From Bisbaumannia pacifica (GTDB taxonomy: Bacteria; Pseudomonadota; Gammaproteobacteria; Pseudomonadales; Halomonadaceae), in assembly GCF_007989625.1 (NCBI RefSeq), contig NZ_BJUK01000029.1, positions 1 through 46,121 on the forward strand: a stretch of 46,121 nucleotides of DNA, written 5' to 3'. Below are positions 16,460 to 24,163 of the stretch, in pieces. The notes below the pieces were generated by a model, which saw only the letters and a list, made by a program, of their open reading frames with translations, was not told the DNA's origin and did no database searches. The stretch's first letter is position 1. Every line of letters begins with the position of its first letter. The position numbers were made by a program, and so were the translations under genes.

Positions 16460-17679
16460 TGAAGTGTCGGCATTGTGCTTCTCCACTCGAGCATGTGTTT
16501 TTAGACCTTGGTTTCGCTCCGCCATCTAATGCTTACTTGTTTAGCGATGACCTATCGCTTCCAGAAATATCATATCCTCTCAAACTATATGTGTGTGAAA
16601 ACTGTTGGCTCGTTCAGACGCAGGATTTTATACCTGCCGAGGGTCTGTTTGATAAGGATTACTCTTATTTTTCCTCTGTTTCATCTAGTTGGCTAAGGCA
16701 TGCCAGGGATTTTTGTGAATCAATGAAGTCAAGGCTGTTTCTGGATAACGAAAGCTTTGTTGTTGAGATAGCCTCTAACGATGGGTATTTACTGAAAAAT
16801 TTTGTTGACATGGGGGTTCCTTGCTTAGGCGTCGAACCTACGGAAAAAACCGCCGAGATGGCCGAAAAGCAGGGCGTCGCTACAATAAGGAGGTTTTTTG
16901 ATCATGACTTTTCTGAAGAACTGGTAAAAGAAAAGGGTCAAGCCGACCTTGTCGTGGCTAACAATGTCTATGCTCATGTGCCGGACATCAACGACTTTAC
17001 TTTAGGCTTGGCTGCTATCTTGAAGCCAAAAGGGACCTTGGTGTTAGAGTTTCCACACCTGACGAGAATGATTGAAGGAGATCAATTCGATACGGTGTAT
17101 CATGAGCATTTCTCATATTTTTCACTGTTCACAGTCAATAGGATTTTCCGTGAATGTGGTTTAAAGCTGGTTGATGTAGATGAACTTCCAACACATGGTG
17201 GGAGCCTGAGAGTCTACGGCGCCCATGAGGCCGACACCCGAGCAATATCGGATTCTGTAGCGGCTATTTTGGAAAGAGAAAAGTCTTGTGGTTTGCAGCA
17301 ACTATCGACATACCTCGGTTTTAATAAAAGAGCCGAGAGAATAAAGGTGGCATTCCTTGACTACTTGATTGATCGATATAAAGCGGGCCGAGTCGTCGTA
17401 GGCTATGGAGCTGCTGCAAAAGGGAATACTCTTCTTAATTATTCAGGAGTGAAGAAGGATCTGCTTCCTTTTATTGTCGACGCCGCGCCATCCAAGCAAG
17501 GAAAATTTCTTCCAGGTAGTCATATTCCAGTTCTCAATCCCGACGCTTTATGGGTGGAGAATATTGATGAAGTGATTATATTTCCTTGGAATATTTCCGA
17601 TGAAATAAAGGAGCAGCTCTCCGGGTTGTCGGAAAAAGGGGTTGCTGTTTCTACCCTTTTTGAAGTGATTGAAATATGA
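16456..17679 (+). CDS. TylC3/NovU-type sugar C-methyltransferase
   Basis: Likely adds a methyl branch to a carbon next to the 4-keto group of the CDP-deoxysugar, using SAM. The 407-residue protein has the three-part layout of this family: an N-terminal zinc-binding region (CRHC at about 4-7 and CENC at about 47-50), a central SAM domain with VVEIASNDGYLLKNF and VVANNVYAHVPDINDF, and a C-terminal domain with VVGYGAAAKGNTLLNY, AAPSKQGKFLPGSHIPV and the strand EVIIFPWNISDEI. Such enzymes make branched sugars such as mycarose or virenose. Start is ATG 16456 (overlapping the epimerase stop) or the in-frame ATG 16459, which has better spacing from GGGGG. Which carbon is methylated cannot be read here. 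Confidence 0.9.
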   Translation: MMKCRHCASPLEHVFLDLGFAPPSNAYLFSDDLSLPEISYPLKLYVCENCWLVQTQDFIPAEGLFDKDYSYFSSVSSSWLRHARDFCESMKSRLFLDNESFVVEIASNDGYLLKNFVDMGVPCLGVEPTEKTAEMAEKQGVATIRRFFDHDFSEELVKEKGQADLVVANNVYAHVPDINDFTLGLAAILKPKGTLVLEFPHLTRMIEGDQFDTVYHEHFSYFSLFTVNRIFRECGLKLVDVDELPTHGGSLRVYGAHEADTRAISDSVAAILEREKSCGLQQLSTYLGFNKRAERIKVAFLDYLIDRYKAGRVVVGYGAAAKGNTLLNYSGVKKDLLPFIVDAAPSKQGKFLPGSHIPVLNPDALWVENIDEVIIFPWNISDEIKEQLSGLSEKGVAVSTLFEVIEI

Positions 17680-17700
17680 CCGCCATGGGGTCGGTTTTTT
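17678..17700 (+). terminator. Weak hairpin with T-run after the C-methyltransferase gene
   Basis: GACC (17678-17681) and GGTC (17689-17692) around 7 nt, followed by GG and six T (17695-17700). The stem is only 4 bp, so it may attenuate transcription rather than stop it. The next gene starts 15 bp later. Confidence 0.35.
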
Positions 17701-17714
17701 AGTTTGGAGAAAGC

Positions 17715-18203
17715 ATGATAGTCATTAGTTCTAATGCACATGTTTCTCGACTGGCAGATATAGAGGATAGTGTGCGAGGTAGCGAGATCTTCATTGATGA
17801 TTTCGCTGTGGTCGATAGTTTTGTCAAGATCAAGCCTGCCGGTGGTGCGGGAAATTGTTATGTCGGGAAGAGGAGCGTCATCAATTCTGGGTGCGTCATA
17901 TATACTGGGAATGGCGTGCACATTAGTGATGACGTGGCTGTGGCTGCCAATTGCGTTTTTGCGCCCGTAAATCATGAGTTCAAGGAGAAGAAAGCTCTAA
18001 TCATGAAGCAGGGGTTTCAGCCAAGTCGCGGAGGAATTATAGTCGAGAGTGATGTCTGGATTGGTGCCGGCTCCATTATCTTGGATGGGGCCGTACTGCG
18101 TCAGGGGTGCGTTATTGGCGCCGGGTCTCTCGTCCGCGGAGAGGTTCCTGCTTATAGCATTAATGTTGGGAATCCCCTTGTCCTGAAAGGTTGGCGGAAC
18201 TGA
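17715..18203 (+). CDS. Hexapeptide-repeat O-acyltransferase
   Basis: A 162-residue left-handed beta-helix protein: repeated [IV]-x-x-x-x units run from about residue 45 (CYVGKRSVINSGCVIYTGNG, then VHISDDVAVAANCVF) to the end (IVESDVWIGAGSIILDGAVL, VIGAGSLVRGEVP, VGNPLVLKGW). The loop APVNHEF carries the His used for acetyl transfer in the related sugar and xenobiotic acetyltransferases. It probably puts an acyl group, perhaps acetyl from acetyl-CoA, on the deoxysugar. GGAG lies 6 nt before the ATG. Its stop overlaps the ATG of the reductase gene (TGATG), so the two are translationally coupled. Confidence 0.87.
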   Translation: MIVISSNAHVSRLADIEDSVRGSEIFIDDFAVVDSFVKIKPAGGAGNCYVGKRSVINSGCVIYTGNGVHISDDVAVAANCVFAPVNHEFKEKKALIMKQGFQPSRGGIIVESDVWIGAGSIILDGAVLRQGCVIGAGSLVRGEVPAYSINVGNPLVLKGWRN

Positions 18204-18988
18204 TGTTTACCATATTTGGTGCGTCTGGTTTTATCGGTGGTTACTTGGCAAGACACCTTGCTAGGCAGGGATATAAAGTCAATACACCTACTCGGGATTC
18301 ATTGCCGAATAAAAAAAATCTTGGTCATGTTATCTATTGTATAGGTATGACCGGAAATTTTAGAGAAGACTTTTCTGGGGCAGTCGATTCCCATGTAATG
18401 ACTCTGCAAAGGCTGATGGATAACAATGAGTATTGTTCATGGCTTTACCTTTCAAGTACAAGAGTCTATGGGGGGGGGGGCGCTGAATCCGTTGCAAATG
18501 AAACGAGCGAGATTTTTGTTAGGCCTGGTGGTGATGCAATATATGATATAAGCAAGTTGCTTGGTGAATCCGTTTGTTTGGCTAAGAAAAATTCCTCGGT
18601 AAGGGTAGTAAGGCTATCGAATGTCTATGGCCTTGGTCAGAGCAAGTTTACGTTTCTAGGATCCATAGTCGAGGACCTTTTGACTCGAGGTGAGTCGATT
18701 GTTCATGAGTCTCCCGATTCGGAAAAAGATTACGTTTCAGTTCATGATGTCGTTGAGTTGTTACCAAAAATATCTCTGTATGGAAAGGAGCGAATCTATA
18801 ATGTTGCGAGTGGTAGAAATACAAGTCACGAATCATTAGTCAGGTGTGTGGAAGGTGTGTTTGGTGGGCGAGTTTATTTTTCTCCTGGCGCCAAAAAAAG
18901 GGCCTTTCCTTTAATTGGCATAGAGCGCTGCTTGGGTGAATTTGACTTTTTTCCTCGTAGCGTTGCTGATGGTTTGGATTTCTATTAG
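18203..18988 (+). CDS. SDR-family sugar reductase/epimerase, with poly-G tract
   Basis: The 261-residue NAD(P)-dependent protein has FGASGFIGGYLARHL (about 4-18), YLSSTRVYG, the catalytic YDISK and YVSVHDVVELL, placing it among extended SDR sugar reductases and epimerases. In this pathway it would reduce the C4 keto group to finish the CDP-sugar. The start is ATG 18203, overlapping the acyltransferase stop; an upstream TTG at 18191 is less likely. An 11-G run (18470-18480) encodes YGGGG. With 10 G the frame ends at a TAA about 26 codons on; with 12 G a TGA comes two codons past the tract. The gene is in the ON frame here. The A+T-rich codon use matches the island. Confidence 0.88.
   Translation: MFTIFGASGFIGGYLARHLARQGYKVNTPTRDSLPNKKNLGHVIYCIGMTGNFREDFSGAVDSHVMTLQRLMDNNEYCSWLYLSSTRVYGGGGAESVANETSEIFVRPGGDAIYDISKLLGESVCLAKKNSSVRVVRLSNVYGLGQSKFTFLGSIVEDLLTRGESIVHESPDSEKDYVSVHDVVELLPKISLYGKERIYNVASGRNTSHESLVRCVEGVFGGRVYFSPGAKKRAFPLIGIERCLGEFDFFPRSVADGLDFY
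18470..18480 (+). repeat. Poly-G tract, 11 G, in the sugar reductase gene
   Basis: Eleven G in a row inside coding sequence of otherwise A+T-rich DNA. Tracts of this length in surface-glycan genes slip during replication in Campylobacter and similar bacteria. Changing the count by one in either direction truncates the protein at about 90-120 residues. Confidence 0.7.
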
Positions 18989-19000
18989 TGAGGTGAGGTT

Positions 19001-19783
19001 ATGGTAGATCCGATAGCTGGTTTTGAAGAAGAAAGGCGTCATCAAGTGTCTGGATACTCCGATGACGCATCGTGGAAAATGCTTTCTCATCAATGGCTAG
19101 AGCGTGCTTTTCAACAACGCTATATGTACAACTTTAACTGGTTAGGGAGGCCAATAATTCAGACGCCTACCGATATTGTCGCTGTTCAGGAGCTGATCTG
19201 GGAAGTCAACCCTGATGTCGTGGTCGAGACGGGGATCGCTCATGGAGGGTCTCTGATGCTCAGTGCATCAATGCTTGCCTTGCTGGATTATCGTGAGGCC
19301 ATTGACAATGGGACTCTGCTAGATCCTAATGACCCTAAAAGAAGAGTGATTGGTATTGATATTGATATTAGGCGACACAATCTCGATGCGATTAGGTCAC
19401 ACCCTATGTCTAATCGTATTGACATGATTGAAGGATCCTCGATTGATGCTGAGGTGATAGGTAGAGTGAAGCGTGATCTGGGAGAAGATAAAAAAGTCCT
19501 GGTGATGCTGGACTCCAATCATACTCATGATCATGTGCTTTCTGAGCTGGAAACATATGCACCACTAGTGAGTAAGGGGAGTTACTGCATTGTTTTCGAT
19601 ACTTTGGTAGAAGATCTTCCCGAGTCGTGTTCCAGTGATCGCCCTTGGGGACCGGGAAATAACCCCAAGACGGCGATAAAAGAATTTCTTGAATCTCACT
19701 CTGAGTTTGAAGTCGATAAATATTTAGATGATAAGTTGATGGTTAGCGCCGCCCCTCTGGGCTTTCTTAAGAAGGTCAGGTGA
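19001..19783 (+). CDS. CmcI-type O-methyltransferase (rhamnosyl O-methyltransferase/cephalosporin hydroxylase family)
   Basis: The 260-residue protein matches the CmcI family: YMYNFNWLGRPIIQTPTDI, EVNPDVVVETGIAHGGSLML as the SAM loop, RVIGIDIDIRRHN, VLVMLDSNHTHDHVLSELE, VSKGSYCIVFDT and the tail NPKTAIKEFLESHSEF. These enzymes O-methylate sugars or small molecules; the hydroxylase name comes from an early assignment. Here it likely caps the deoxysugar with an O-methyl group, as in the terminal sugars of several flagellin and LPS glycans. GAGGTGAGG precedes the ATG, 12 bp after the reductase stop. It is the last gene of the A+T-rich island; the next gene, ugd, is back to high G+C. Confidence 0.88.
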   Translation: MVDPIAGFEEERRHQVSGYSDDASWKMLSHQWLERAFQQRYMYNFNWLGRPIIQTPTDIVAVQELIWEVNPDVVVETGIAHGGSLMLSASMLALLDYREAIDNGTLLDPNDPKRRVIGIDIDIRRHNLDAIRSHPMSNRIDMIEGSSIDAEVIGRVKRDLGEDKKVLVMLDSNHTHDHVLSELETYAPLVSKGSYCIVFDTLVEDLPESCSSDRPWGPGNNPKTAIKEFLESHSEFEVDKYLDDKLMVSAAPLGFLKKVR

Positions 19784-19824
19784 ATGTTCGGTAGTTTCTT
19801 ATTCAGTAGACAAGGCCTTGCTTT

Positions 19825-21159
19825 ATGAAGGTAGCAGTCTTCGGCAGCGGCTATGTAGGGCTGGTTACCGCCTGCTGCCTGGCCGACGTGGGGCACCATG
19901 TAGTATGCATGGACGTGGATGACGAGAAGATCGCCCGACTCCGTCGTGGTGAGGTGCCCATCTACGAGCCGGGGCTGAGCGAGCTGGTGCGTCGCAACCT
20001 GGCAACGGGGCGACTGCACTTCACCACCGAGGCCGCCGAGGCGGTGGCCTTCGGTACCCTGCAATTTATCGCCGTGGGTACGCCACCGGACGAGGATGGT
20101 AGCGCCGATCTTCAGTATGTGCTGGCGGTGGCCGAGAGCATCGGCCGTCATATGCGTGACTTCAAGGTCATCGTCGACAAGTCCACGGTGCCGGTGGGGA
20201 CCGCCGAAAAGGTGCGGTCCCAAGTGGCCGAGGCGCTGGCCGAGCGCGATGTGGAGATTCCCTTCGAGGTGTGCTCGAACCCGGAGTTTCTCAAGGAAGG
20301 CTCGGCCATCGAGGATTTCAATCACGCGGCACGGATCATCGTGGGCACCGAGAGCGAGCGCGTCCGGTCGCTGATGCGCGAGTGTTATGCCCCCTATATC
20401 CGCCGCCAGGAGAAGCTGGTGTTCATGAGCGTGCGTTCGGCGGAGCTGACCAAGTATGCCGCCAACGCCATGCTGGCCACCAAGATCAGCTTTATCAACG
20501 AGATGGCTAACCTGACCGAGCGTCTCGGGGCCGATGTGGAGGAGGTGCGCCGTGGCATCGGTTCCGATCTGCGTATCGGCTATCACTTTATCTATCCCGG
20601 CTGTGGCTATGGCGGCTCCTGCTTTCCCAAGGACGTGAGCGCCCTGGCGAAGACTGCCTCCGAGGTCGGCTATGCGGCGGAGTTGCTCGATGCGGTGGCG
20701 GCGGTCAACCGACGCCAGAAGCGCACGCTGTTCGACAAGCTCTCGCAGGCCTTCGATGGGGAACTGGCCGACAAGACCATCGCCGTCTGGGGATTGGCCT
20801 TCAAGCCCAACACCGATGATATGCGCGAGGCACCCAGCCGTGAATTGTTGGAGTCGCTATGGCAGGCCGGGGCCAGGGTGCGAGTCTTCGATCCCAAAGC
20901 GATGGAAGAGTGCCGGAGGCTGTATGGGGAACGGATGGACCTACGGCTGTGTCGAGATCGAGAGGCAGCGGTCGATGGGGCCGATGCCCTGGTGATCTGT
21001 ACCGAGTGGAAGGAGTTTCGCGCCGTGGACTTTGCTTGGCTACGCGGGGTGCTGCGTTGCCCGGTGGTGGTCGACGGCCGCAATCTCTATGATCCATCCC
21101 TCGCCAAGGATGCCGGGCTCCTGTACTACGCCGTGGGGCGTGGGGCTTCCCTGAACTGA
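19825..21159 (+). CDS. ugd: UDP-glucose 6-dehydrogenase
   Basis: Oxidises UDP-glucose to UDP-glucuronate with two NAD+. The 444-residue product has the NAD motif VFGSGYVGLVTACCLADVGH (about 5-24), VGTPPDEDGSADL, the catalytic Lys segment AANAMLATKISFINEMANL, and the active Cys266 in GCGYGGSCFPKD, followed by WGLAFKPNTDDMREAPS. All key residues are present and the length is usual. Only 41 bp separates it from the CmcI-like gene and no promoter is obvious, so it may be read from the island. The abrupt return to high G+C at its start suggests it belongs to the older chromosome or to a different donor. UDP-glucuronate could feed a capsule or the same glycan. Confidence 0.95.
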   Translation: MKVAVFGSGYVGLVTACCLADVGHHVVCMDVDDEKIARLRRGEVPIYEPGLSELVRRNLATGRLHFTTEAAEAVAFGTLQFIAVGTPPDEDGSADLQYVLAVAESIGRHMRDFKVIVDKSTVPVGTAEKVRSQVAEALAERDVEIPFEVCSNPEFLKEGSAIEDFNHAARIIVGTESERVRSLMRECYAPYIRRQEKLVFMSVRSAELTKYAANAMLATKISFINEMANLTERLGADVEEVRRGIGSDLRIGYHFIYPGCGYGGSCFPKDVSALAKTASEVGYAAELLDAVAAVNRRQKRTLFDKLSQAFDGELADKTIAVWGLAFKPNTDDMREAPSRELLESLWQAGARVRVFDPKAMEECRRLYGERMDLRLCRDREAAVDGADALVICTEWKEFRAVDFAWLRGVLRCPVVVDGRNLYDPSLAKDAGLLYYAVGRGASLN

Positions 21160-21264
21160 CCGGGGAACCGGAGGTCGGCACTTAGTCATCGGGTAAGCCG
21201 TGGTAGAAGCCGGCCACTCGGCGCTCGCGCAGTGCTTCGATGATGTCGTCGCCAAGTGGGGTTC

Positions 21265-21291
21265 TCAAGCTTTATCCGATATAGCCGATAG
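21265..21291 (+). promoter_or_regulatory. Sigma-28 (FliA) promoter of the 112-residue gene
   Basis: TCAAGCTT (21265-21272), 11 nt, GCCGATAG (21284-21291), 57 bp before the GTG start. All the core -10 bases GCCGATA and the CAAG of the -35 are present. Confidence 0.72.
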
Positions 21292-21347
21292 CAGGGGGAA
21301 GCCATTGTTCCAATGTGATGCCCTACCCCTATCGTCGGAGGAGACTC

Positions 21348-21686
21348 GTGAGCCTGACCGCCTGCCATTTTCTCGAGCATATTCTGCCCAAACTGGGGCA
21401 GATCGAGACCTATGCCTCCCTGACCCTGGATCGGCAGATTCGCGATGGGTTCGACGAGCGGCTGCGCGAGCAGCGTCGCCGTCAGCGTCAGGCCCTGACG
21501 CTGCAGCTATTGCCGATTCGTATGAACTTCGAGAGCCTGACCCGGCGTTACGCGCATGACTTGCGTCGCGCCGAGGAGGGCAAGAGCGATGCGATCCTCG
21601 AGCCGGATGCCAGCGAGCGGGAGGCGATCGCCAGCCTGGAGGCCATGCATCGGCAGCTGGGGCTGGGGGAGCGTGATCGGGAGTGA
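21348..21686 (+). CDS. Unknown small protein under sigma-28 control
   Basis: No family recognised. The 112-residue product is predicted largely helical, with a charged stretch rich in Arg, Gln and Glu (about 25-60: IRDGFDERLREQRRRQRQAL) and an acidic tail. There is no signal peptide or membrane segment, so it is cytoplasmic. GTG 21348 is chosen because GGAGGAG sits 4 nt upstream and no in-frame ATG has a comparable site; an ATG at 21315 lies further up without one. The sigma-28 promoter suggests a role in late flagellar assembly, motility or chemotaxis, possibly as a small export chaperone or regulator, but nothing in the sequence proves this. It is a single-gene unit facing the minus-strand genes at 21834. 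Confidence 0.7.
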   Translation: MSLTACHFLEHILPKLGQIETYASLTLDRQIRDGFDERLREQRRRQRQALTLQLLPIRMNFESLTRRYAHDLRRAEEGKSDAILEPDASEREAIASLEAMHRQLGLGERDRE

Positions 21687-21751
21687 TGGATAAGCGGGCG
21701 GTCCCTTGGCGGGGCAGGCGGCATAGCAAACAGTGACTTAGCAAGAACGGA

Positions 21752-21783
21752 GCAGGCCCGGCACTATCATGCGCCGGACCTGC
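21752..21783. terminator. Hairpin between convergent genes
   Basis: GCAGGCCCGGC (21752-21762) pairs with GCCGGACCTGC (21773-21783) with one mismatch and a 10-nt loop. It lies between the plus-strand gene ending at 21686 and the minus-strand gene ending at 21834, so it could stop both. No strong T-run is present on either side. Confidence 0.45.
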
Positions 21784-21833
21784 TGCCAGTTGGGATGGCT
21801 TAATGGGCGCTCAGACCACCCAAAGCCCTGCCT

Positions 21834-22304
21834 CTAGGCTTCGACGCCCTCGGCATCATTCCCTGCGAGGATATTCTGCTTCCGCTTGGCCTCGGGTAGG
21901 TCGTTGATGCAGTAGTTGACGTAGTAAAGCGTAAACAGAATGGTATAGAAGGCGTTGGTCTTGAGGTCGACTTTATGCTCGTGAAGTGCATATTCCTGGA
22001 CGGCTTTTCTTGCCTTGAAGGCCCAGATGATATAAAGCACCCATGAGGCGATCGTCAAGAGGCCCGCGATCATATCGATGGATACGTCGCCGCTTCCTGC
22101 CAGGGCACCCCCAAGCCCCACGCAGACGGCAATCCAGATAATAAAACTGGAGCTGGCGATATGGTTCTTGGTGATCCGCTCGATGGTCAAGGTATTCTTG
22201 TAGATCCACAGCAGCGGGTAGATCCCACCGGTAGCGATGGTCAGCAATACCAGGTGCAGGGTCTTGGTGTTCAGGCTGTCTTTTAGCTCGTTGATAGTAC
22301 TCAT
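21834..22304 (-). CDS. DUF4234-like four-helix membrane protein
   Basis: The 156-residue protein begins MSTINELKDSLNTKTLHLVL and continues LTIATGGIYPLLWIYKNT, a pattern seen in DUF4234-type inner-membrane proteins. Four hydrophobic segments are visible at about 16-36, 51-72, 77-94 and 117-134. Function of the family is not known to me. A very strong AAAGGAGG lies 8 nt before the ATG. It faces away from the flagellar genes and follows a lipoprotein gene 34 bp upstream, so the two may be one unit. Composition is moderately A+T-rich, as in other accessory genes here. Confidence 0.72.
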   Translation of the reverse strand: MSTINELKDSLNTKTLHLVLLTIATGGIYPLLWIYKNTLTIERITKNHIASSSFIIWIAVCVGLGGALAGSGDVSIDMIAGLLTIASWVLYIIWAFKARKAVQEYALHEHKVDLKTNAFYTILFTLYYVNYCINDLPEAKRKQNILAGNDAEGVEA

Positions 22305-22338
22305 CTGAAATTTCCTCCTTTGTTAACGGTTCCAGGTA

Positions 22339-22692
22339 TCACAGTCCATAGACATTGACAAAGAATTCCTCGCCATCATCCGTTAGCTCTACGGTATAGG
22401 TGATAGGCGCTTCGTCCGACTGACCGGTATTGCTAGCCGACATGACCAGCTGAGCCGCGCACTCATGCGCCCCTGTCTGCTCGTCTGTCCATGTGGTCCT
22501 GATTGCCTCGACGGAATAGCTGAAGAGTGACGCGAAATCCCTCCCATACTGTCTCGCCATCTCTCTATCGGCGATATCCTTGACCAGATCCGTCGTCTCT
22601 GTGTCACCGCACTTCGGGACACTATTGGAGCAACCGGAAATGGCGATCATCGCTGTCGTGGCGAAAAGAATCGAGATCCCTTTGGGCATCAT
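22339..22692 (-). CDS. Small lipoprotein, unknown function
   Basis: The 117-residue product has a basic start, a hydrophobic core and the lipobox ISGC (Cys about residue 21), so it is expected to be lipid-anchored after signal peptidase II cleavage. The residue after Cys is Ser, which favours the outer membrane. The rest is soluble, with three further cysteines possible for disulfides and an acidic C-terminus (ELTDDGEEFFVNVYGL). No family recognised. AAGGGA precedes the double ATG. The gene is 34 bp upstream of the DUF4234-like gene on the same strand. Confidence 0.7.
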   Translation of the reverse strand: MMPKGISILFATTAMIAISGCSNSVPKCGDTETTDLVKDIADREMARQYGRDFASLFSYSVEAIRTTWTDEQTGAHECAAQLVMSASNTGQSDEAPITYTVELTDDGEEFFVNVYGL

Positions 22693-22884
22693 GCTTGTCC
22701 CTTTTCTCTGCGTTTTTGATGATTTATGTATTGCTATTTTTGTTTTTTTTTGGATTGTACGCCGGAGGTGTGGCCGGATCTATTGTTCTGCTTGCTGAAG
22801 TATTAAGGTCGTTTTCATATTAGTTTCTGCGACTTTTTATGGTGAGGTTGGTAGTTTTGTGTGTTTTCGTCAGCTCTTCTGGTG

Positions 22885-23712
22885 TTATCCAGGGCAATAG
22901 CTAGCATTTAATGCCTCCCGGCCGGCATCCTTGAGCATATCGCTTACGGCATCGGCATCCTGTGAGCCGAATACCCGGCCACCGGTCGCTTCGGCGATGC
23001 AGTCGGACTGGCCGCTGTTCGAGATGTCCATGACATTGATCCTCAGGCGAGGCTGTTGCCGGGCGATCTCCCGCGCGATGGCGCATTGGTCTCGGCCGCA
23101 GCCATCGACACCATCGATGAAGGCGAGAATCACGGCGTCGCGTTCCTGACCATCGACCAGTTGCGCGGCTCGTAGCAGGCTGTCGCCGAGGGGGGGGGCA
23201 TCGTCGGCGATCAGCTCGTTGACGCCCTGCATCAGGTGTGGCCGTTCATCCGCGGCGAACATGCCGTGGACTCGCGGAGCCATGCAGCCCTTACCCCAGA
23301 AGGCGATGACGGGAGTGCCATCGACCAGGTAGATGAAGGCCTCGTCCGGAAAGTGGCACACCCACTGCACCAGCCGGGTGAACACCTCATGATCACCGCC
23401 TTGCCCCTCGGGAGGTGCCCGATGGAGGACGATAACTTCCTGGCGAAAGGCCTCCAGTTGGATGCGTGCATCCTCGCGTTCGCCTTCGGTGGCGCTTCCC
23501 CAGGGGATCGCCTCGCCGGAAATGCCGCTATACCAGTCGACGCCCTTGCCTTGCTGGTCGCGTTGCGGGATGGCCAGGTGCCGCTCCCTGCCCGGTAGCC
23601 GTCGGGAAATGACCTTGCGGAGCTGAAGCGCGGAGTGGTAGACCGGCTGCCCCGTTTCTCCCAGGGCCCGGAAATGCTCGATCTTGCCGCTATGCAGCAG
23701 AGTCGCTGACAT
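22885..23712 (-). CDS. Protein with a partial vWA-like C-terminal domain
   Basis: The 275-residue protein has an unrecognised N-terminal part (ISRRLPGRERHLAIPQRDQQ, VDWYSGISGEAIPWGSA) and a C-terminal half like a von Willebrand A domain: PPLGDSLLRAAQLVDG, VILAFIDGVDGCGRDQCAIA and EATGGRVFGSQDADAVSDML. The N-terminal DxSxS metal site of a normal vWA is not evident, so metal binding is doubtful. No signal peptide is clear. ATG 23712 is preferred to 23733 because AGAGGCG precedes it. A nine-C run in the coding sense (23190-23198 as G on the plus strand) encodes part of DAPPLG and could slip. A relation to tellurite-resistance-type or secretion-accessory vWA proteins is possible but not shown. 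Confidence 0.55.
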   Translation of the reverse strand: MSATLLHSGKIEHFRALGETGQPVYHSALQLRKVISRRLPGRERHLAIPQRDQQGKGVDWYSGISGEAIPWGSATEGEREDARIQLEAFRQEVIVLHRAPPEGQGGDHEVFTRLVQWVCHFPDEAFIYLVDGTPVIAFWGKGCMAPRVHGMFAADERPHLMQGVNELIADDAPPLGDSLLRAAQLVDGQERDAVILAFIDGVDGCGRDQCAIAREIARQQPRLRINVMDISNSGQSDCIAEATGGRVFGSQDADAVSDMLKDAGREALNASYCPG

Positions 23713-24163
23713 GCTCGCCTCTTCTTTTGACATGGCCGCCTGTGCCGAGGGCGCAGTGCCTGGGGGTGCCAGGAGTCATAGGAAGAGCACGAGCAGGGGC
23801 GCCGAGCGCGCCATGCTCTTTCGGTGGGGTTCCTGCACTTGCTATGCCATCCCTTGCGTTCTGAGTCGGCCGATCGGTATCGGCTTCTTGTATGTCTCTA
23901 ATTTGCAACAATATAAATTAGCATGCGTGGCTGTCTATGGGAAGCGGCTCGCCGTGTGGTGGCTTGTGCGATGTGTCCACGCACCATATCGGCCACTCGT
24001 CGGGTGACTTGAGGCATTTGCTGCTATGCAGTAGGTCGGATGGCTGGCGATGCCGAATGCTAGAGGCGATGAGGAGTGGCGTAGCGCTGAGCGGCTCGTA
24101 TCGGTGTCGGAGGGCAGGTGGTCTCGGCGGACCACCTGTTTCTCAGGATGGCGGGGAGGCTAG
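23713..24163. other. Intergenic, 451 bp, no gene seen
   Basis: No supported gene on either strand. The A+T-rich stretch around 23890-23925 probably holds the promoter of the minus-strand vWA-like gene, though no clear -35/-10 pair stands out. A GCCGATAC on the minus strand (23877-23884) lacks a matching -35. The right end contains the hairpin at 24116-24137. Confidence 0.5.
24116..24137 (-). terminator. Hairpin after the ZipA-like gene
   Basis: AGGTGGTC (24116-24123) and GACCACCT (24130-24137) form an 8-bp perfect stem with a 6-nt loop, 27 bp past the stop of the minus-strand gene. The T-rich tail is on the plus-strand side only, so termination on the minus strand is uncertain. Confidence 0.4.

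Noticed and set aside
21187-21276. Minus-strand open stretch resembling a protein C-terminus (LRERRVAGFYHGLPDD)
   Set aside because: Only about 29 codons between stops, no start or ribosome-binding site, and it overlaps the sigma-28 promoter of the next gene. Could be a gene remnant but unsupported.
23877-23903. Minus-strand sigma-28 site for the vWA-like gene
   Set aside because: GCCGATAC is present but the octamer at the -35 spacing (AATTAGAG) does not match.
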